Source: G963422745 sp963422745 (GTDB taxonomy: Bacteria; Actinomycetota; Acidimicrobiia; Acidimicrobiales; Aldehydirespiratoraceae). Taken from it: 64,000 nucleotides of DNA. Each line of letters opens with the position of its first letter. The first letter of the stretch is position 1. The translations under genes were made by a program, and so were the position numbers. A model generated the notes under the pieces. The model had not been told where the DNA came from. It worked only from the letters and a program-made list of their open reading frames with translations, and made no database searches. The DNA lies in contig OY730477.1 of assembly GCA_963422745.1 (NCBI GenBank), forward strand, positions 496,001 through 560,000, written 5' to 3'. Of this stretch, positions 42,718 through 52,620 are shown in pieces.

Positions 42718-43967
42718 GTGTTTGCCAGCTTGAGCATAACCTGAAGCAAGACGTTGGCACCGGCCACCAAATCCTCGGCGTGGGTGTGTTCGGCGGGATT
42801 GTGAGAAATGCCATCGACGCTTGGCACGAACACCATGCCGGTAGGGCAGACGCTCGCGAAGATCTGGGCGTCGTGGCCTGCTCCCGACGGCATCCGCCTG
42901 ACCCGGTGACCGTGGTCGGTGGCGGTTTCGGCCACGAGGTTGACGACCCGATCGTCGAAGTCGACTGGATCAAACCGGGCAAGTGAGCGGGTTGTGACGG
43001 TGACGCCCTCCTCGGCACAGGCCTTGCCAACAAAGGCCGCGAGTCGGCGTTCTGCCTTGATGAGCATGTCGTTGTCGGTATGGCGAAGATCCACGGTGAA
43101 CGTGGCCGAGGCGGGTACGACATTGACGAGGTTCGGGTGGAACTCAATCCGGCCGACGGTGGCGACCTGGGGAGGTCCGAACTCGTCGGCAAGGTCACGT
43201 ACGAAAGCCACAGTACGCGCCGCTACCACGCCCGGGTCGTGACGCATGCTCATCGGCGTGGTTCCCGCATGGTTGGACTGACCGCGAACCTCCATCTCGG
43301 TCCAACTGATGCCCTGCACACCGGTGACCGCGCCGATTGTGAAGCCTTCGGCCTCAAGAACCGGACCCTGTTCAATGTGAAGCTCCACGAACGCGTGTGG
43401 CACCGGGCCGGGCACGGTACCAGGACCGAGATAGCCGATGCGCTGCAACTCGGCACCGACGGTAACTCCGTCGATGCCCACAATGTCATGAGCCTCTTCC
43501 ACTGCCATGTCGCCGACATATACAAGGCTGCCGAGCATGTCGGGAGGGAAGCGTGAACCTTCCTCGTCAGTAAAGAACCCGACTGCAAACGGCCGGGCGG
43601 GAACGACACCGGCACGGCGAAGGGTCTCGATCACCTCGAGTCCGGCGAGGACCCCGAGGTTGCCGTCGTAGCGTCCGCCTGTGCGGACCGTGTCAATGTG
43701 GCTGCCGCACATGACCGCCGACGTGTCGCTGGCCCCGGCCATCGTGGCTACAACGTTGCCTATAGCATCAATTGTGATGTCGAGATCGAGGTCGCGCATC
43801 CAGCCGACGACGAGGTCGCGGCCAGCTTGGTCTTCGTCGGTGAGGGCCAGTCGGGCACAGCCGCGGGTACCTTCAATGGCTCCGATTTCGGCGAGCGTGT
43901 CAAGGCGATCAAGCAGGTGGTCAGAATCGACCCGCAGGCCTTCGAGTTCAGCGGTTGTGGAGTTCAC
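42714..43967 (-). CDS. M20 amidase: allantoate amidohydrolase / N-carbamoyl-L-amino acid hydrolase type
   Basis: 417-aa zinc hydrolase of the AllC/HyuC group. Metal ligands in MCGSHIDTVRTGGRYDGNLG (His, Asp), FFTDEEGSRF (Glu-Glu), FVELHIEQGPVLE and the C-terminal SHNPAEHTHAED (His); GQSNHAGTTPM is the family's hinge motif. It heads a minus-strand operon with the nitrilase and the xanthine-dehydrogenase-like gene, fitting purine/ureide breakdown. Allantoate and carbamoyl amino acid are both possible substrates. Confidence 0.92.
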   Translation of the reverse strand: MNSTTAELEGLRVDSDHLLDRLDTLAEIGAIEGTRGCARLALTDEDQAGRDLVVGWMRDLDLDITIDAIGNVVATMAGASDTSAVMCGSHIDTVRTGGRYDGNLGVLAGLEVIETLRRAGVVPARPFAVGFFTDEEGSRFPPDMLGSLVYVGDMAVEEAHDIVGIDGVTVGAELQRIGYLGPGTVPGPVPHAFVELHIEQGPVLEAEGFTIGAVTGVQGISWTEMEVRGQSNHAGTTPMSMRHDPGVVAARTVAFVRDLADEFGPPQVATVGRIEFHPNLVNVVPASATFTVDLRHTDNDMLIKAERRLAAFVGKACAEEGVTVTTRSLARFDPVDFDDRVVNLVAETATDHGHRVRRMPSGAGHDAQIFASVCPTGMVFVPSVDGISHNPAEHTHAEDLVAGANVLLQVMLKLANT

Positions 43968-44171
43968 GACCTCAATCGTCCGTGAGTTTCTACGATCTTG
44001 TCAATACCTGTTCATCCGCGGCCGGTTAATTCGCGACGTACGAAGCGGCGGGTTCGCTGCTTCGGGATTCCTCCGGCGTCGGTTGGCGCGTCATTGGCCC
44101 CCGGTGTCGTTTGATGCGCGCCGACAGAGTCGCCGACAGACAATCCGGCAAGTGAACGGTGGTGCTGTGTG

Positions 44172-45566
44172 ATGAGCACGGCGGAATTGGCGCCGGTGGA
44201 CCTGTTGATCCAGGGCGCCGAACTGGTGGCGACAGTCGACATTGAACGCCGGGAGATCCCCGGTGGCTGGGTGGGGATCACCGACGGTCTTGTGGTGGCA
44301 TTGGGCGGGTCTAGCGATGCGGTGCCTTACGCCGAGCGTGTCGTTAGCGCCGACGGCTGCTTGGTCACACCCGGGCTCGTCAACACACATCACCACCTGT
44401 ATCAGAACCTCACTCGCGCTTATGCACCGATGACCTCAAAGCCGCTGTTCGGGTGGCTTACGGAGCTCTATTCGCTTTGGACCGACAACATCGACGAAGA
44501 AGCCGAGTACGTTGCTGCCTGGGTGGGCCTGGCCGAGTTGGCGCTGAGTGGTTGCACAACCTCAAGCGACCATCACTATGTGCACCCGCGGCGTGCTGGT
44601 GATCTGCTGGGGGCGGAAATCTCCGCAGCAGTCGATCTCGGCATGCGGTTCCACCCGACGTACGGGTCAATGTCGCTGGGTGTCTCCGACGGAGGGCTGC
44701 CGCCCGATGCTGCGGTGCGCGGCGAGGACGACATCCTCGCGGAATCACAACGTGCGGTTGAAGTTCACCACGACCCGGGGCACGGATCGATGGTGCAGGT
44801 CGCGCTTGCGCCGTGCTCCCCGTTCTCGGTCACGGCGGATCTGATGCGCCGATCGGCGGAGCTTGCCGACACCCTTGATGTGCGACTGCACACCCATCTG
44901 GCGGAGAACTCCGAAGACGACAGCTACTCTGTGGAAAGGTTCGGGATGCGCCCTGTCGACTACTACGAGTCGGTGGGATGGATGACCAACCGCAGTTGGG
45001 GTGCGCACGTCGTGAAGCCCGATCCCGCTGAGATCGTTCGGCTCGGAGCTGCTGGTGTCGGGGTGGCGCACTGTCCGTCGTCCAACATGATCCTGTCTTC
45101 GGGCATTGCCCCTGTGGTTGATTTGGTGGCTGCGGGATGCCCGGTCGGGATTGGTTGTGACGGGTCGTCGTCGTCGGATTCGGCATCGCTGTGGCAGGAG
45201 ACAAGGCTGGCGATGCTGACCGGCAAGCTGCGCTCTGGTGCCGATCAGATGACGGCCCGGATGGCGCTGGAGATCGCCACCCGGGGCGGGGCAGGCTGCC
45301 TCGGCCGGGTCGGCGAAATTGGCGAGTTGTCCGTCGGCAGTGTTGGTGACGTCGCCGTGTGGCGAATGGACGGGCCGATCTACGCTGGTGTACAAGACGA
45401 TCCGATTGAAGGCTGGCTCAGGTGTGGTCCCACAGCCGCTCACCACACCTTTGTTGGCGGCCGTCAAGTTGTAGACAGCGGGCGGATCGTGAACACGCTT
45501 CTTGACGAGATGCTGCGTTCGCATCGTGTTATCTCTCGACGGTTCCAGCCGCCGAATCTGGCCTGA
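44172..45566 (+). CDS. 8-oxoguanine deaminase-like amidohydrolase
   Basis: Amidohydrolase of the TrzN/AtzA-8-oxoguanine-deaminase group, 464 aa, full-length. Zinc motifs: VNTHHHLYQNLTRAYAP, SGCTTSSDHHYVHPR, VRLHTHLAEN, GAHVVKP and GIGCDGSSSSDSASLWQETR. The CDGSSSSD stretch and DHHY are characteristic of 8-oxoguanine deaminases. It is divergent from the M20 gene with a 200-bp gap, and would feed purine bases into the neighbouring oxidation pathway. ATG 44172 is chosen; a GTG precedes it at 44169. Confidence 0.9.
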   Translation: MSTAELAPVDLLIQGAELVATVDIERREIPGGWVGITDGLVVALGGSSDAVPYAERVVSADGCLVTPGLVNTHHHLYQNLTRAYAPMTSKPLFGWLTELYSLWTDNIDEEAEYVAAWVGLAELALSGCTTSSDHHYVHPRRAGDLLGAEISAAVDLGMRFHPTYGSMSLGVSDGGLPPDAAVRGEDDILAESQRAVEVHHDPGHGSMVQVALAPCSPFSVTADLMRRSAELADTLDVRLHTHLAENSEDDSYSVERFGMRPVDYYESVGWMTNRSWGAHVVKPDPAEIVRLGAAGVGVAHCPSSNMILSSGIAPVVDLVAAGCPVGIGCDGSSSSDSASLWQETRLAMLTGKLRSGADQMTARMALEIATRGGAGCLGRVGEIGELSVGSVGDVAVWRMDGPIYAGVQDDPIEGWLRCGPTAAHHTFVGGRQVVDSGRIVNTLLDEMLRSHRVISRRFQPPNLA

Positions 45567-45592
45567 CATCACTTGTCTGTGCGCTGAGTTTG

Positions 45593-47194
45593 TCAGCATC
45601 CGAAAGCGGCACCGGTCACGGTTCGGGGATCACAGGCACCCGCAAGGCTGCCGTGTGGTGTGACCTCAACGATGTGGGCGTGGCCGAAACCCGAGGTTGC
45701 GCCGTCAGCGACAACCGTGTGGTGGCCTTTCGACGCCAGCCCAACATGCCAACCAGTTGACGGATCCTCTACTCGCACACATCGTGCGGTGCCTGGTCTC
45801 CAAGTTGAAAAACCCGTGTCGTCATTTCTCGGGCCGAGCGTCCAACGCGCCGCAGATACTGCCTCACCAGGAGAAGCGCCATGCAGCAACGAACGGGTGA
45901 GGAGCTGCAGCAGTATCTGGGGCTGGGCGTCGCCTCCCATGGTGCCCAACACCTGGCGTAACGCTCCATCGGGGTTGGTGACCAAAGCGGGAGACAATGT
46001 ATGTGGTGGGCGGCGTCCGGGGGCGTACTCGGCGGGATGCCCCGCAACCAGCGAGAAGCCGATCCCGCGGTCGTGTAAGAAAATGCCGGTGCTGCCGGCC
46101 ACCAGATGCGAACCGAAGCCGCTGGCGTTGCTGTTGATCAACGACACGGCCATGCCGTCGCCGTCCACGACGCACACGTAGGTCGTGTCGCCCAAACCGG
46201 CTGGTACGCCGAGGTTGCCTGCGCGGTCGGGATCTATGACGGCGCGCCGCGACGAAAGGCGCAGCGGGTCAATCAATGCCGACCCATCGGCACCTTCGTG
46301 CAAGACCTGGTGACGGTCAAAGGCGGCGGAAGAGCACGATTCCACCAGCAGGTGCGCCCAATCGTCATCTGCGCAAGGCGGCAGCGCTAAACCGTTGGCG
46401 ATCCAGGCGCCTGCCAGGGTCAGATAGCCCTGCGACGACGGCGGAACGGTCCACAACACATGCCCGAACGCTTCGATCCGCAGCGGATCCACCCAGCGGG
46501 CGATCGGGCGACCGAGATCGTCGGTGCTGTACTCGGGCTCGGCGTCGTCAACATTGGCCACGCCCAAAGCCAACAGAGCGTCTCCGAACTCCCCGCCGTA
46601 GAACCCGATCCGGCCCAGATCAATGATTGCTTGAAACGCCCGGGCGGATCCAGGTCTTCGCACGATCTCGCCCGGTTTCAGATCCTTGACGATGTCGGTG
46701 TTGTTGGCCACATTGGCCACGAGCGGAGCCGAGGCGGCCAGTGGCGACGAAGCAGCGAAGCCGCCCTGAGCGGTCTCGATAGCGGCTTCGAACACATCGG
46801 CTAGACCGAGTTTCCCGAACCGTTCATGCAGAGCCAACCAACCATCCACAGCGCCGGGCACCGTGACTGCCGCAATGTTGGCCCGCAACGGAATGAACGT
46901 GTAGCCCTGCGCCCGAACCCGGTCGGCGTCGGCGCCGCTGCCAGCGAACCCGGCGGCGTCCAATGCGGCTGGCGGCCCGCTTGATCCGTCGTGCACAAGC
47001 GCCCAGAGATCACCGCCCATCCCGCACATCTGAGGCGCGACCACCGCCAACACAGCATTGGCACCGATCGCAGCGTCGGTGGCTGAGCCGCCCCGCCTCA
47101 GAAGTTCGATTCCCGCGGCGGTGGCGGTGGCATCAACCGTTGAGATCATGGCACGGCGCGCATATTGGGTTGCTGCGTGCCGCCGAGACGTCAT
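45593..47194 (-). CDS. Gamma-glutamyltransferase family hydrolase
   Basis: Ntn-hydrolase, 533 aa, of the gamma-glutamyltranspeptidase family. The self-cleavage/nucleophile Thr is in LGDTTYVCVVDGDGMAVSLI; FGSHLVAGSTGIFLHDRGIGF and PHTLSPALV are typical. The N-terminus AARRAMISTVDATATAAGIELLRRGGSATDAAIGANAVL is canonical and there is no clear signal peptide, so it may be cytosolic like cephalosporin-acylase-type members. It overlaps the upstream monooxygenase (ATGA). Confidence 0.9.
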   Translation of the reverse strand: MTSRRHAATQYARRAMISTVDATATAAGIELLRRGGSATDAAIGANAVLAVVAPQMCGMGGDLWALVHDGSSGPPAALDAAGFAGSGADADRVRAQGYTFIPLRANIAAVTVPGAVDGWLALHERFGKLGLADVFEAAIETAQGGFAASSPLAASAPLVANVANNTDIVKDLKPGEIVRRPGSARAFQAIIDLGRIGFYGGEFGDALLALGVANVDDAEPEYSTDDLGRPIARWVDPLRIEAFGHVLWTVPPSSQGYLTLAGAWIANGLALPPCADDDWAHLLVESCSSAAFDRHQVLHEGADGSALIDPLRLSSRRAVIDPDRAGNLGVPAGLGDTTYVCVVDGDGMAVSLINSNASGFGSHLVAGSTGIFLHDRGIGFSLVAGHPAEYAPGRRPPHTLSPALVTNPDGALRQVLGTMGGDAQPQILLQLLTRSLLHGASPGEAVSAARWTLGPRNDDTGFSTWRPGTARCVRVEDPSTGWHVGLASKGHHTVVADGATSGFGHAHIVEVTPHGSLAGACDPRTVTGAAFGC

Positions 47195-49137
47195 CGCAGG
47201 TCGTACTGGTCAAAGTCCGGGGTCAGCGTCCATTCCCGGTAAAGGTGCAGCGGCCAAGGCGACAGTGTGTGTATCTCGCCCTCGGTGTTTTTGTAGTGAG
47301 AGTGAGTAATCGAGCGATGGCTCCAGACCATCTGCGAGATCTCGGTTCGCAACCTGAGGTTGTATTCGTTGTAGGCCTCACGGGTGGGCTCCATAGTGAC
47401 GATGCCATCACGCAGCATCTTCTCAAGGCATTGCATGATGTAGGTGATCTGGCATTCGGAGTGAAAGATCAGTGATCCCCCCGAAGCCAGATTCGTTCCG
47501 GGCCCGTACATGCAAAACAGGTTCGGGAAACCCGGCATGGTCATGCCATAAAGCGCGCCAGGCTTGTCGCCCCAGAATTCGTTCAACAGCTGGTGGTCGC
47601 GACCGCGAATCTCCATCGGCCACAGGTAGTCGTTGTGCTTGAAGCCGGTTGCGTAGACGATGATGTCTGCCTCGTGGGTGCACCCGTCGATTGTGCGTAT
47701 CGCCCCGGCTTCGATGCGATCAATGCCTCCGCGCACGAGTTCCACGTTGGGTTTCTTGAGGCACCGCAGCCACGATCCATTGTCTTGCAGGGTGCGTTTT
47801 CCTGTAGCGGGATAGTCCGGGGTGACTTTGGCGAGCAGGTCCTCGTCGTCGCCGATCTGTTCGGTCATGAAACCCAAAAAGAAGTTTCGGGTGGCGAGGT
47901 TGCGTTCGCTGACCGCGATTCCGTCGGAGTCGTCCCAGTCAGGATCGATACGCGGGCCCGTGAGATCAACCCCGGCTCCCGGCCACAAGATGAGAAATCG
48001 AAACCAGCGACCGAAGTACGGCAGATGACGAATCGCCCATTTCATCCCCTCAGGGACCGGCTCGTGGTAGTTGGGGTTCGGGAACATCCACTGCGCTGTG
48101 CGCTGAAAGATCGTTAGTTGCTCGACGTCATCAGCGATCGTCGGGGCGATCTGAAAGCCGGTAGCACCGGCACCTATCAAAGCGACCTTTTTGTTTGTGT
48201 AATCGACTGAATGGTCCCAGCGGATTGAATGAAACGAGGGCCCCGCGAAGTCGTTGATCCCGTCAATGTCGGGGAGCAGTGGCCGGTTAAGCGATCCAAC
48301 GGCGCTGATGACCGCACGTGCCGTTAGTTCCTCAAAGGTGCCGTCAGGGTTGCGGACTTTCACGGTCCACTCGCCGGTTAGGTCGTTGAGCACGGCACCG
48401 ACCACCTCGGTGTCGAAGCGAATATGCGGCCCGAGGCCGTGGCGGTTCATCACATCGGTGAAGTACTGAGCCAGTTCCGGTTGGCGACTGAAGTACTCGC
48501 TCCAGTGATCGGCCGACTCGAAGGAGTAGCAGTAGAAGTGGCTGCCCACATCAACCCGCGCTCCGGGATAGCGATTCTCCCACCACGTGCCCCCCGGTCC
48601 GCTGTTCTTTTCGACGATCGTGAAACCGATACCAGCCTGGCGTAGCCGAATACCGGCAAGAAGCCCGGATTGGCCACAGCCGATCACAACAACCTGGAAC
48701 GATTCGACCGTTTCGGCGGGCAGGTCAGCGATGTGGATCACGCCTGGTTCGTAGCCACCGTCGAGGTTGAGTTCGGCCAGCATCATCGGCAGCACGTCGT
48801 TGGGCACTGCAGCGCAGGCCAGGAAGTTCATCATCTCATGCACGAGATCCGGGCCGGGAGGCTCTGGGAGAACGCAGCCCCCGTCACGAAACGCGAGAAC
48901 ATGTTCCAAGGCAACCGAACGGGCCTGCGCCTTGGCGTCTTCGCTCATGAAGCCCTGGTATTCGTTGAGGAACAGTCCCACCGGTGCGATATCAGGATCA
49001 CGAATCCAGGCCGGGTCGCCGGTGATGTGCACCATGGAACAAAGCAAGGTGGGAACGCTGACCTCTGCGAGCATGGCCTCGACCGTGGCGTCGTCATCGT
49101 TGAACGCCACCCCTACGTGCAGAGGTGAGGTGGTCAT
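47191..49137 (-). CDS. Baeyer-Villiger-type flavin monooxygenase
   Basis: 648 aa from ATG 49137 (MTTSPLHVGVAF). FAD Rossmann motif VVVIGCGQSGLLAGIRLRQAG after an N-terminal helical domain of ~140 residues, then GPGGTWWENRYPGARVDVGS, the fingerprint-like FHSIRWDHSVDY, and a second Rossmann VALIGAGATGFQIAPTIA for NADPH. The extended N-terminus is typical of the cyclododecanone/steroid BVMO group. It precedes the gamma-glutamyltransferase gene. Substrate unknown. Confidence 0.9.
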   Translation of the reverse strand: MTTSPLHVGVAFNDDDATVEAMLAEVSVPTLLCSMVHITGDPAWIRDPDIAPVGLFLNEYQGFMSEDAKAQARSVALEHVLAFRDGGCVLPEPPGPDLVHEMMNFLACAAVPNDVLPMMLAELNLDGGYEPGVIHIADLPAETVESFQVVVIGCGQSGLLAGIRLRQAGIGFTIVEKNSGPGGTWWENRYPGARVDVGSHFYCYSFESADHWSEYFSRQPELAQYFTDVMNRHGLGPHIRFDTEVVGAVLNDLTGEWTVKVRNPDGTFEELTARAVISAVGSLNRPLLPDIDGINDFAGPSFHSIRWDHSVDYTNKKVALIGAGATGFQIAPTIADDVEQLTIFQRTAQWMFPNPNYHEPVPEGMKWAIRHLPYFGRWFRFLILWPGAGVDLTGPRIDPDWDDSDGIAVSERNLATRNFFLGFMTEQIGDDEDLLAKVTPDYPATGKRTLQDNGSWLRCLKKPNVELVRGGIDRIEAGAIRTIDGCTHEADIIVYATGFKHNDYLWPMEIRGRDHQLLNEFWGDKPGALYGMTMPGFPNLFCMYGPGTNLASGGSLIFHSECQITYIMQCLEKMLRDGIVTMEPTREAYNEYNLRLRTEISQMVWSHRSITHSHYKNTEGEIHTLSPWPLHLYREWTLTPDFDQYDLR

Positions 49138-49141
49138 CAGG

Positions 49142-49903
49142 TTAGTTTGGTCCGTCGACTGTCCCGGTTCCAGACACCTGGATCGTTGTTGGGTGCGGTT
49201 GGCTTTCTGGGTCGGGCCAATCTGAGTCAATCCGAGCCCCGGAACCAGAAGCGCGGTCATTGTTGGCTTGCGGGTCGGGGGCAACTCTGAGTTGATCGTT
49301 GATAGCCATCAGATACCCGTAGGCTCGTTCGGCGAGGGGGTAGCGGTTGACCAGTGCCTGGAACTCCGGTCCGTGGCCGTGCACGACGAGATGGGTGAGT
49401 TCGTGGATGATCACGAAGTCCAGCACCCAACCAGGCAGCTCGGTCAGTCGATCCGAGATACGAATATGACCGTCGCGGCTGCACGATCCCCAGCGTTGAC
49501 GCTGGACCTTCGACCAGATGATCGACGCGGGGACGGGAAGGCCGTACTTTTTGGCCAATGATCGTGCACGCATCTGCAGGTCGATCCGGTTCGACTGCAC
49601 GGACCGGCGGACACGCTTGACGATGTTCTCGACGGCCCGGTGTTCCTCCTCGCTCGACATCCAATTCGGAATCCGCACGCGGATCACGCCATCGATGATT
49701 CGAGCCGACACGGTCTTGTGGCGCTTGGCGCTGCGGATCACCTCAACTGGGTATTCGATCCGCTTACGCAGCGCAACCGATTCGTCCGCAACGGATTCGT
49801 CGTGGTCAGGGTCCACGTTGGTGGGCACCGAGTCCAGATCACAGAAAGTCTGCGTCGAATCAGTCGACGGATGCGTTTTATTGAATGGCAGAGCCTTTCC
49901 CAT
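49142..49903 (-). CDS. YgjP-like metallopeptidase (DUF45)
   Basis: 253 aa from ATG 49903, which is preceded by GAGGAG about 8 bp upstream. The DUF45/WLM-type core is SAKRHKTVSARIIDGVIRVRIPNW, KVQRQRWGSCSRDGHIRISDRLTELPGWVLDFVIIHELTHLVVHGHGPEFQALVNRY, with the zinc motif HELTH and a second His. The C-terminal ~50 residues are disordered. Biological role of the family is unclear. The gene stops 4 bp before the monooxygenase start. Confidence 0.88.
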   Translation of the reverse strand: MGKALPFNKTHPSTDSTQTFCDLDSVPTNVDPDHDESVADESVALRKRIEYPVEVIRSAKRHKTVSARIIDGVIRVRIPNWMSSEEEHRAVENIVKRVRRSVQSNRIDLQMRARSLAKKYGLPVPASIIWSKVQRQRWGSCSRDGHIRISDRLTELPGWVLDFVIIHELTHLVVHGHGPEFQALVNRYPLAERAYGYLMAINDQLRVAPDPQANNDRASGSGARIDSDWPDPESQPHPTTIQVSGTGTVDGPN

Positions 49904-49925
49904 TGGGTTTGCTCCTCGGTTCCGA

Positions 49926-50513
49926 TCAGGATGTTTCGGGACCGATCGTTGCCGGTGCCAATTCGACACGCTCCCCGAGTTGCCAGCTGGACCCATCACG
50001 ATGAACCCAACGCCCACCCAGGTTCGGTATGCGGCTGACTTCGGAGCCGAGATGTCGTTCTACAGCATAGATGACTCCGCCGTGGGTGACGACCAGTACG
50101 TCACCGGATCCGTGAGCAAGGTCGTGGACTTCGCTCATCACCTCCAACGCGCGTGCGATCAGCGAGGCATCGTCCTCCCAGCCAGCCGGGACGATCCCTT
50201 TGCGGAAGCCGTTACCGAAACGTTCGGAGATCTCTCGGTGGGTAAGTCCTTGATACTCACCCACGTTTCGTTCGATCCAGCGCTGGTCGCTGAGCACCGG
50301 AGCGATGCCGGTGGCACTACTGATGATCGCCGCGGTATGCATCGCCCTGGTGAGGGTGCTGCTCATGATCGCATCAAAGGCACCGCTATGCGCTGCCGCG
50401 GCACGTGCCTGCGCCTCTCCGGCCAGCGATAGTGGCGGATCGGCCTGACCTTGCCATCGGCCCAGGGCGTTCCATTCGCTTTGTGCGTGTCGAACCAGCA
50501 GGAGATTGAACAT
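49926..50513 (-). CDS. Histidine phosphatase family protein
   Basis: 195 aa, phosphoglycerate-mutase-like fold: LLVRHAQSEWNALGRWQGQAD with the catalytic RHxxS-type RHA, SSTLTRAMHTA, ERNVGEYQGLTHRE and VLVVTHGGVIYAVERHL. In mycobacteria a gpm-like gene lies close to mshA, and here the mshA gene is 350 bp away, divergent. A phosphatase role (sugar or nucleotide phosphates) is more likely than glycolytic mutase, but this is inference. Confidence 0.88.
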   Translation of the reverse strand: MFNLLLVRHAQSEWNALGRWQGQADPPLSLAGEAQARAAAAHSGAFDAIMSSTLTRAMHTAAIISSATGIAPVLSDQRWIERNVGEYQGLTHREISERFGNGFRKGIVPAGWEDDASLIARALEVMSEVHDLAHGSGDVLVVTHGGVIYAVERHLGSEVSRIPNLGGRWVHRDGSSWQLGERVELAPATIGPETS

Positions 50514-50598
50514 GTGCAGCCGACGGTACCGGTGATTTGCGACAAAGACGGTGCAAGCACGCTATGGGATGGCCCCTGGTCTCCGGTAGCTTGACGCC

Positions 50599-50835
50599 GT
50601 GGCACGTCTGCGTCTGTTCGCATCCGCACGCGAAGTGGCGGGTATGGGATCCGACGACGTGCCTGGCGCGACGGTTGGCGACGTGCTCAACGCTGCCGGA
50701 ATCCGTTACGGGGAGGCGTTTGTCGCCCTTCTTGAGAACTGCAAGGTGTGGTGCAACGGGGAACCGGCGTCACATGACCGGGTTGTGGCCGATACCGATG
50801 AGGTGGCCGTTCTCCCGCCCGTGTCGGGTGGTTGA
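50599..50835 (+). CDS. MoaD/ThiS-like sulfur carrier
   Basis: 78-aa ubiquitin-fold protein: ARLRLFASAREVAGMGSDDVPGATVGDVLNAAG, then CKVWCNGEPASHDRVVADTDEVAVLPPVSGG, ending in the essential Gly-Gly. The VLPPVSGG end matches MoaD of molybdopterin synthase. This would supply molybdopterin for the molybdenum hydroxylases of the window. GTG 50599. The gap to mshA is only 31 bp. Confidence 0.88.
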   Translation: MARLRLFASAREVAGMGSDDVPGATVGDVLNAAGIRYGEAFVALLENCKVWCNGEPASHDRVVADTDEVAVLPPVSGG

Positions 50836-50866
50836 TCGGTTTGGTGCCGGGCCTTAGGAGCCGGTC

Positions 50867-52078
50867 GTGAGCCGCGTGGCGATTCTGTCGCTGCACACGT
50901 CGCCACTGGTACAACCCGGCAGCGGCGACGCCGGAGGCATGAACGTATATGTGCGCGAGTTGGTGTCGTCGCTGGCTCAGGCAGGAGCCGACTGCACCGT
51001 CTTCGTGCGGCGTTGGGCGGCTGAGGTGGCGGACCTGGTAGAGGTCGAACCCGGATTCAGGGTACGCCATGTCCGCGCCGGGCCAGCCGAGACGCCAAAG
51101 GAAGCGCTGGGGGGAGTGGTTGAGCGGTACGCCTCGGAGGTTCGTGACTATCTGCTTGATGAACCTGTGGACGTCCTGCACGCAAACTATTGGCTCAGCG
51201 GTGTGGCAGGTCACGCACTCAAGCACGATCTTGGATTACCGCTGGTGTCTACATTTCACACCTTGGCCCGGGTGAAGGCGGAAACCGGTGATCGCGAACC
51301 CCAGATCCGGGTCGACGCCGAAACCGAGGTCGTCAAGTGCAGCGATGTGATCACTGCCAGTTCGTCAACCGAAATGCATGAGCTCGTCTCTCACTACGGA
51401 GCGGACCCTGACCGCATCGAGATCGTGCCGCCAGGCGTCGTTCACGCGTTTTTCTCGCCTGGGCCCCGGCGAGGTGCCCGCAATGCCCTGGGCTTGGGCG
51501 ACGAGCCGGTGTTGCTCTTCGTCGGTCGGATCCAACCGTTGAAGGGAATTGACATCGCGGTTGAGGTATTGCACAGGCTCGGCCGCCGAGACGCCCGACT
51601 CCTGATCGTCGGTGGACCCAGCGGCCACCATGGCCACGATGAGATGCGACGAATCGAATCTCTCGTAAACCAACTTGGACTCACCGACCGGGTGACGATG
51701 ATCGAACCGTGTCCACACCACGTCTTATCGACCTACTACCGCGCCGCCGATGTGTGCTTGGTGCCTTCACGTTCGGAGTCTTTCGGTCTTGTTGCTCTGG
51801 AAGCAGCCGCATGTGGCACCCCGGTCGTGGCGGCCGATGTGGGGGGTCTGCGAACCCTTGTGAAACACGGGCGAACCGGGTTGCGTATCGCAAGTCGTGA
51901 TCCCGATGCCTATGTGGACGCTGTTCGCAGACTCCTCAACGATCCCGAATACGCCAGACAGCTCTCGGCAGGTGCTGCGAATGCAGCGGACGGTTACACA
52001 TGGACTTCCACGGCTGCGCGTCTTCGTCGTGTCTACGATGATGTTTCGGTGCGGGTGCCCGCGGATTGCATGGCCTAA
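50867..52078 (+). CDS. mshA: MshA: D-inositol-3-phosphate glycosyltransferase (mycothiol synthesis)
   Basis: GT4-family glycosyltransferase, 403 aa: SLHTSPLVQPGSGDAGGMNVYVRELV (donor/acceptor loop typical of MshA), VLHANYWLSG, VSTFHTLARVKA, SRSESFGLVALEAAACGTPVVAADVGGL for the sugar nucleotide. First step of mycothiol synthesis in actinobacteria. The neighbouring YbjN gene downstream copies the mycobacterial arrangement. GTG 50867. Confidence 0.92.
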   Translation: MSRVAILSLHTSPLVQPGSGDAGGMNVYVRELVSSLAQAGADCTVFVRRWAAEVADLVEVEPGFRVRHVRAGPAETPKEALGGVVERYASEVRDYLLDEPVDVLHANYWLSGVAGHALKHDLGLPLVSTFHTLARVKAETGDREPQIRVDAETEVVKCSDVITASSSTEMHELVSHYGADPDRIEIVPPGVVHAFFSPGPRRGARNALGLGDEPVLLFVGRIQPLKGIDIAVEVLHRLGRRDARLLIVGGPSGHHGHDEMRRIESLVNQLGLTDRVTMIEPCPHHVLSTYYRAADVCLVPSRSESFGLVALEAAACGTPVVAADVGGLRTLVKHGRTGLRIASRDPDAYVDAVRRLLNDPEYARQLSAGAANAADGYTWTSTAARLRRVYDDVSVRVPADCMA

Positions 52079-52083
52079 CAGAC

Positions 52084-52536
52084 ATGAAGCCCCCGTCGCC
52101 TGCGCGCTTGGCGTCCGCCGAGGCATTGGTCACAGATTGGCTTGACGCCGAATTAGCCCGGAATCCGTCGGTGGCTGCGGTTGAGCGTGACCCGACGCAG
52201 CGGCGTTGGTACGTGCGGATAACCGGCGAGGACAAGGATGTCTGGACGGCCTGGCTGACCCTGGGTCAGCGTACGTTTCGGTTCGAGACGTATCTGATGC
52301 CCGCCCCTGAAGACAACGCTGAACGGTTCTACGCGCATCTCTTGCGACGCAACCGCAACCTGACTGGACTGCACCTCGAGATCGGTTCGGAGGAAGCGGT
52401 CTTCTTGGCTGGTTCCGTTGCTGTGGAATGGTTGACCGAAGCCGAACTGGACCGAATCCTCGGGTCGTTGTACGCCGCGGTGGAACTCATCTTCCGACCC
52501 GCGCTGCGCATCGGTTTCACCCGCTTCAAGGGATAG
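52084..52536 (+). CDS. YbjN domain protein
   Basis: 150 aa from ATG 52084: an N-terminal helix (PARLASAEALVTDWLDAELA), then TFRFETYLMPAPEDNAERFYAHLLRRNRNL and FLAGSVAVEWLTEAELDRILGSLYAAVE, as in the YbjN/type III chaperone-like fold. Directly after mshA (5 bp), as in mycobacteria. Function unknown; a link to mycothiol synthesis is unproven. Confidence 0.85.
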   Translation: MKPPSPARLASAEALVTDWLDAELARNPSVAAVERDPTQRRWYVRITGEDKDVWTAWLTLGQRTFRFETYLMPAPEDNAERFYAHLLRRNRNLTGLHLEIGSEEAVFLAGSVAVEWLTEAELDRILGSLYAAVELIFRPALRIGFTRFKG

Positions 52537-52620
52537 CCAACCGAGTCAAAGCCCGCTTGGTTCACGAATTCGTGTGGCTATCTGGGTTAGATGGTTCCCT
52601 TTGAGCGTTCCCATCGAGGC

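Noticed and set aside
43980..44010. Rex-like site TTGTCAATACCTGTTCA in the divergent M20/8-oxoguanine-deaminase gap
   Set aside because: Does not match TTGTGAA half-sites; likely chance.
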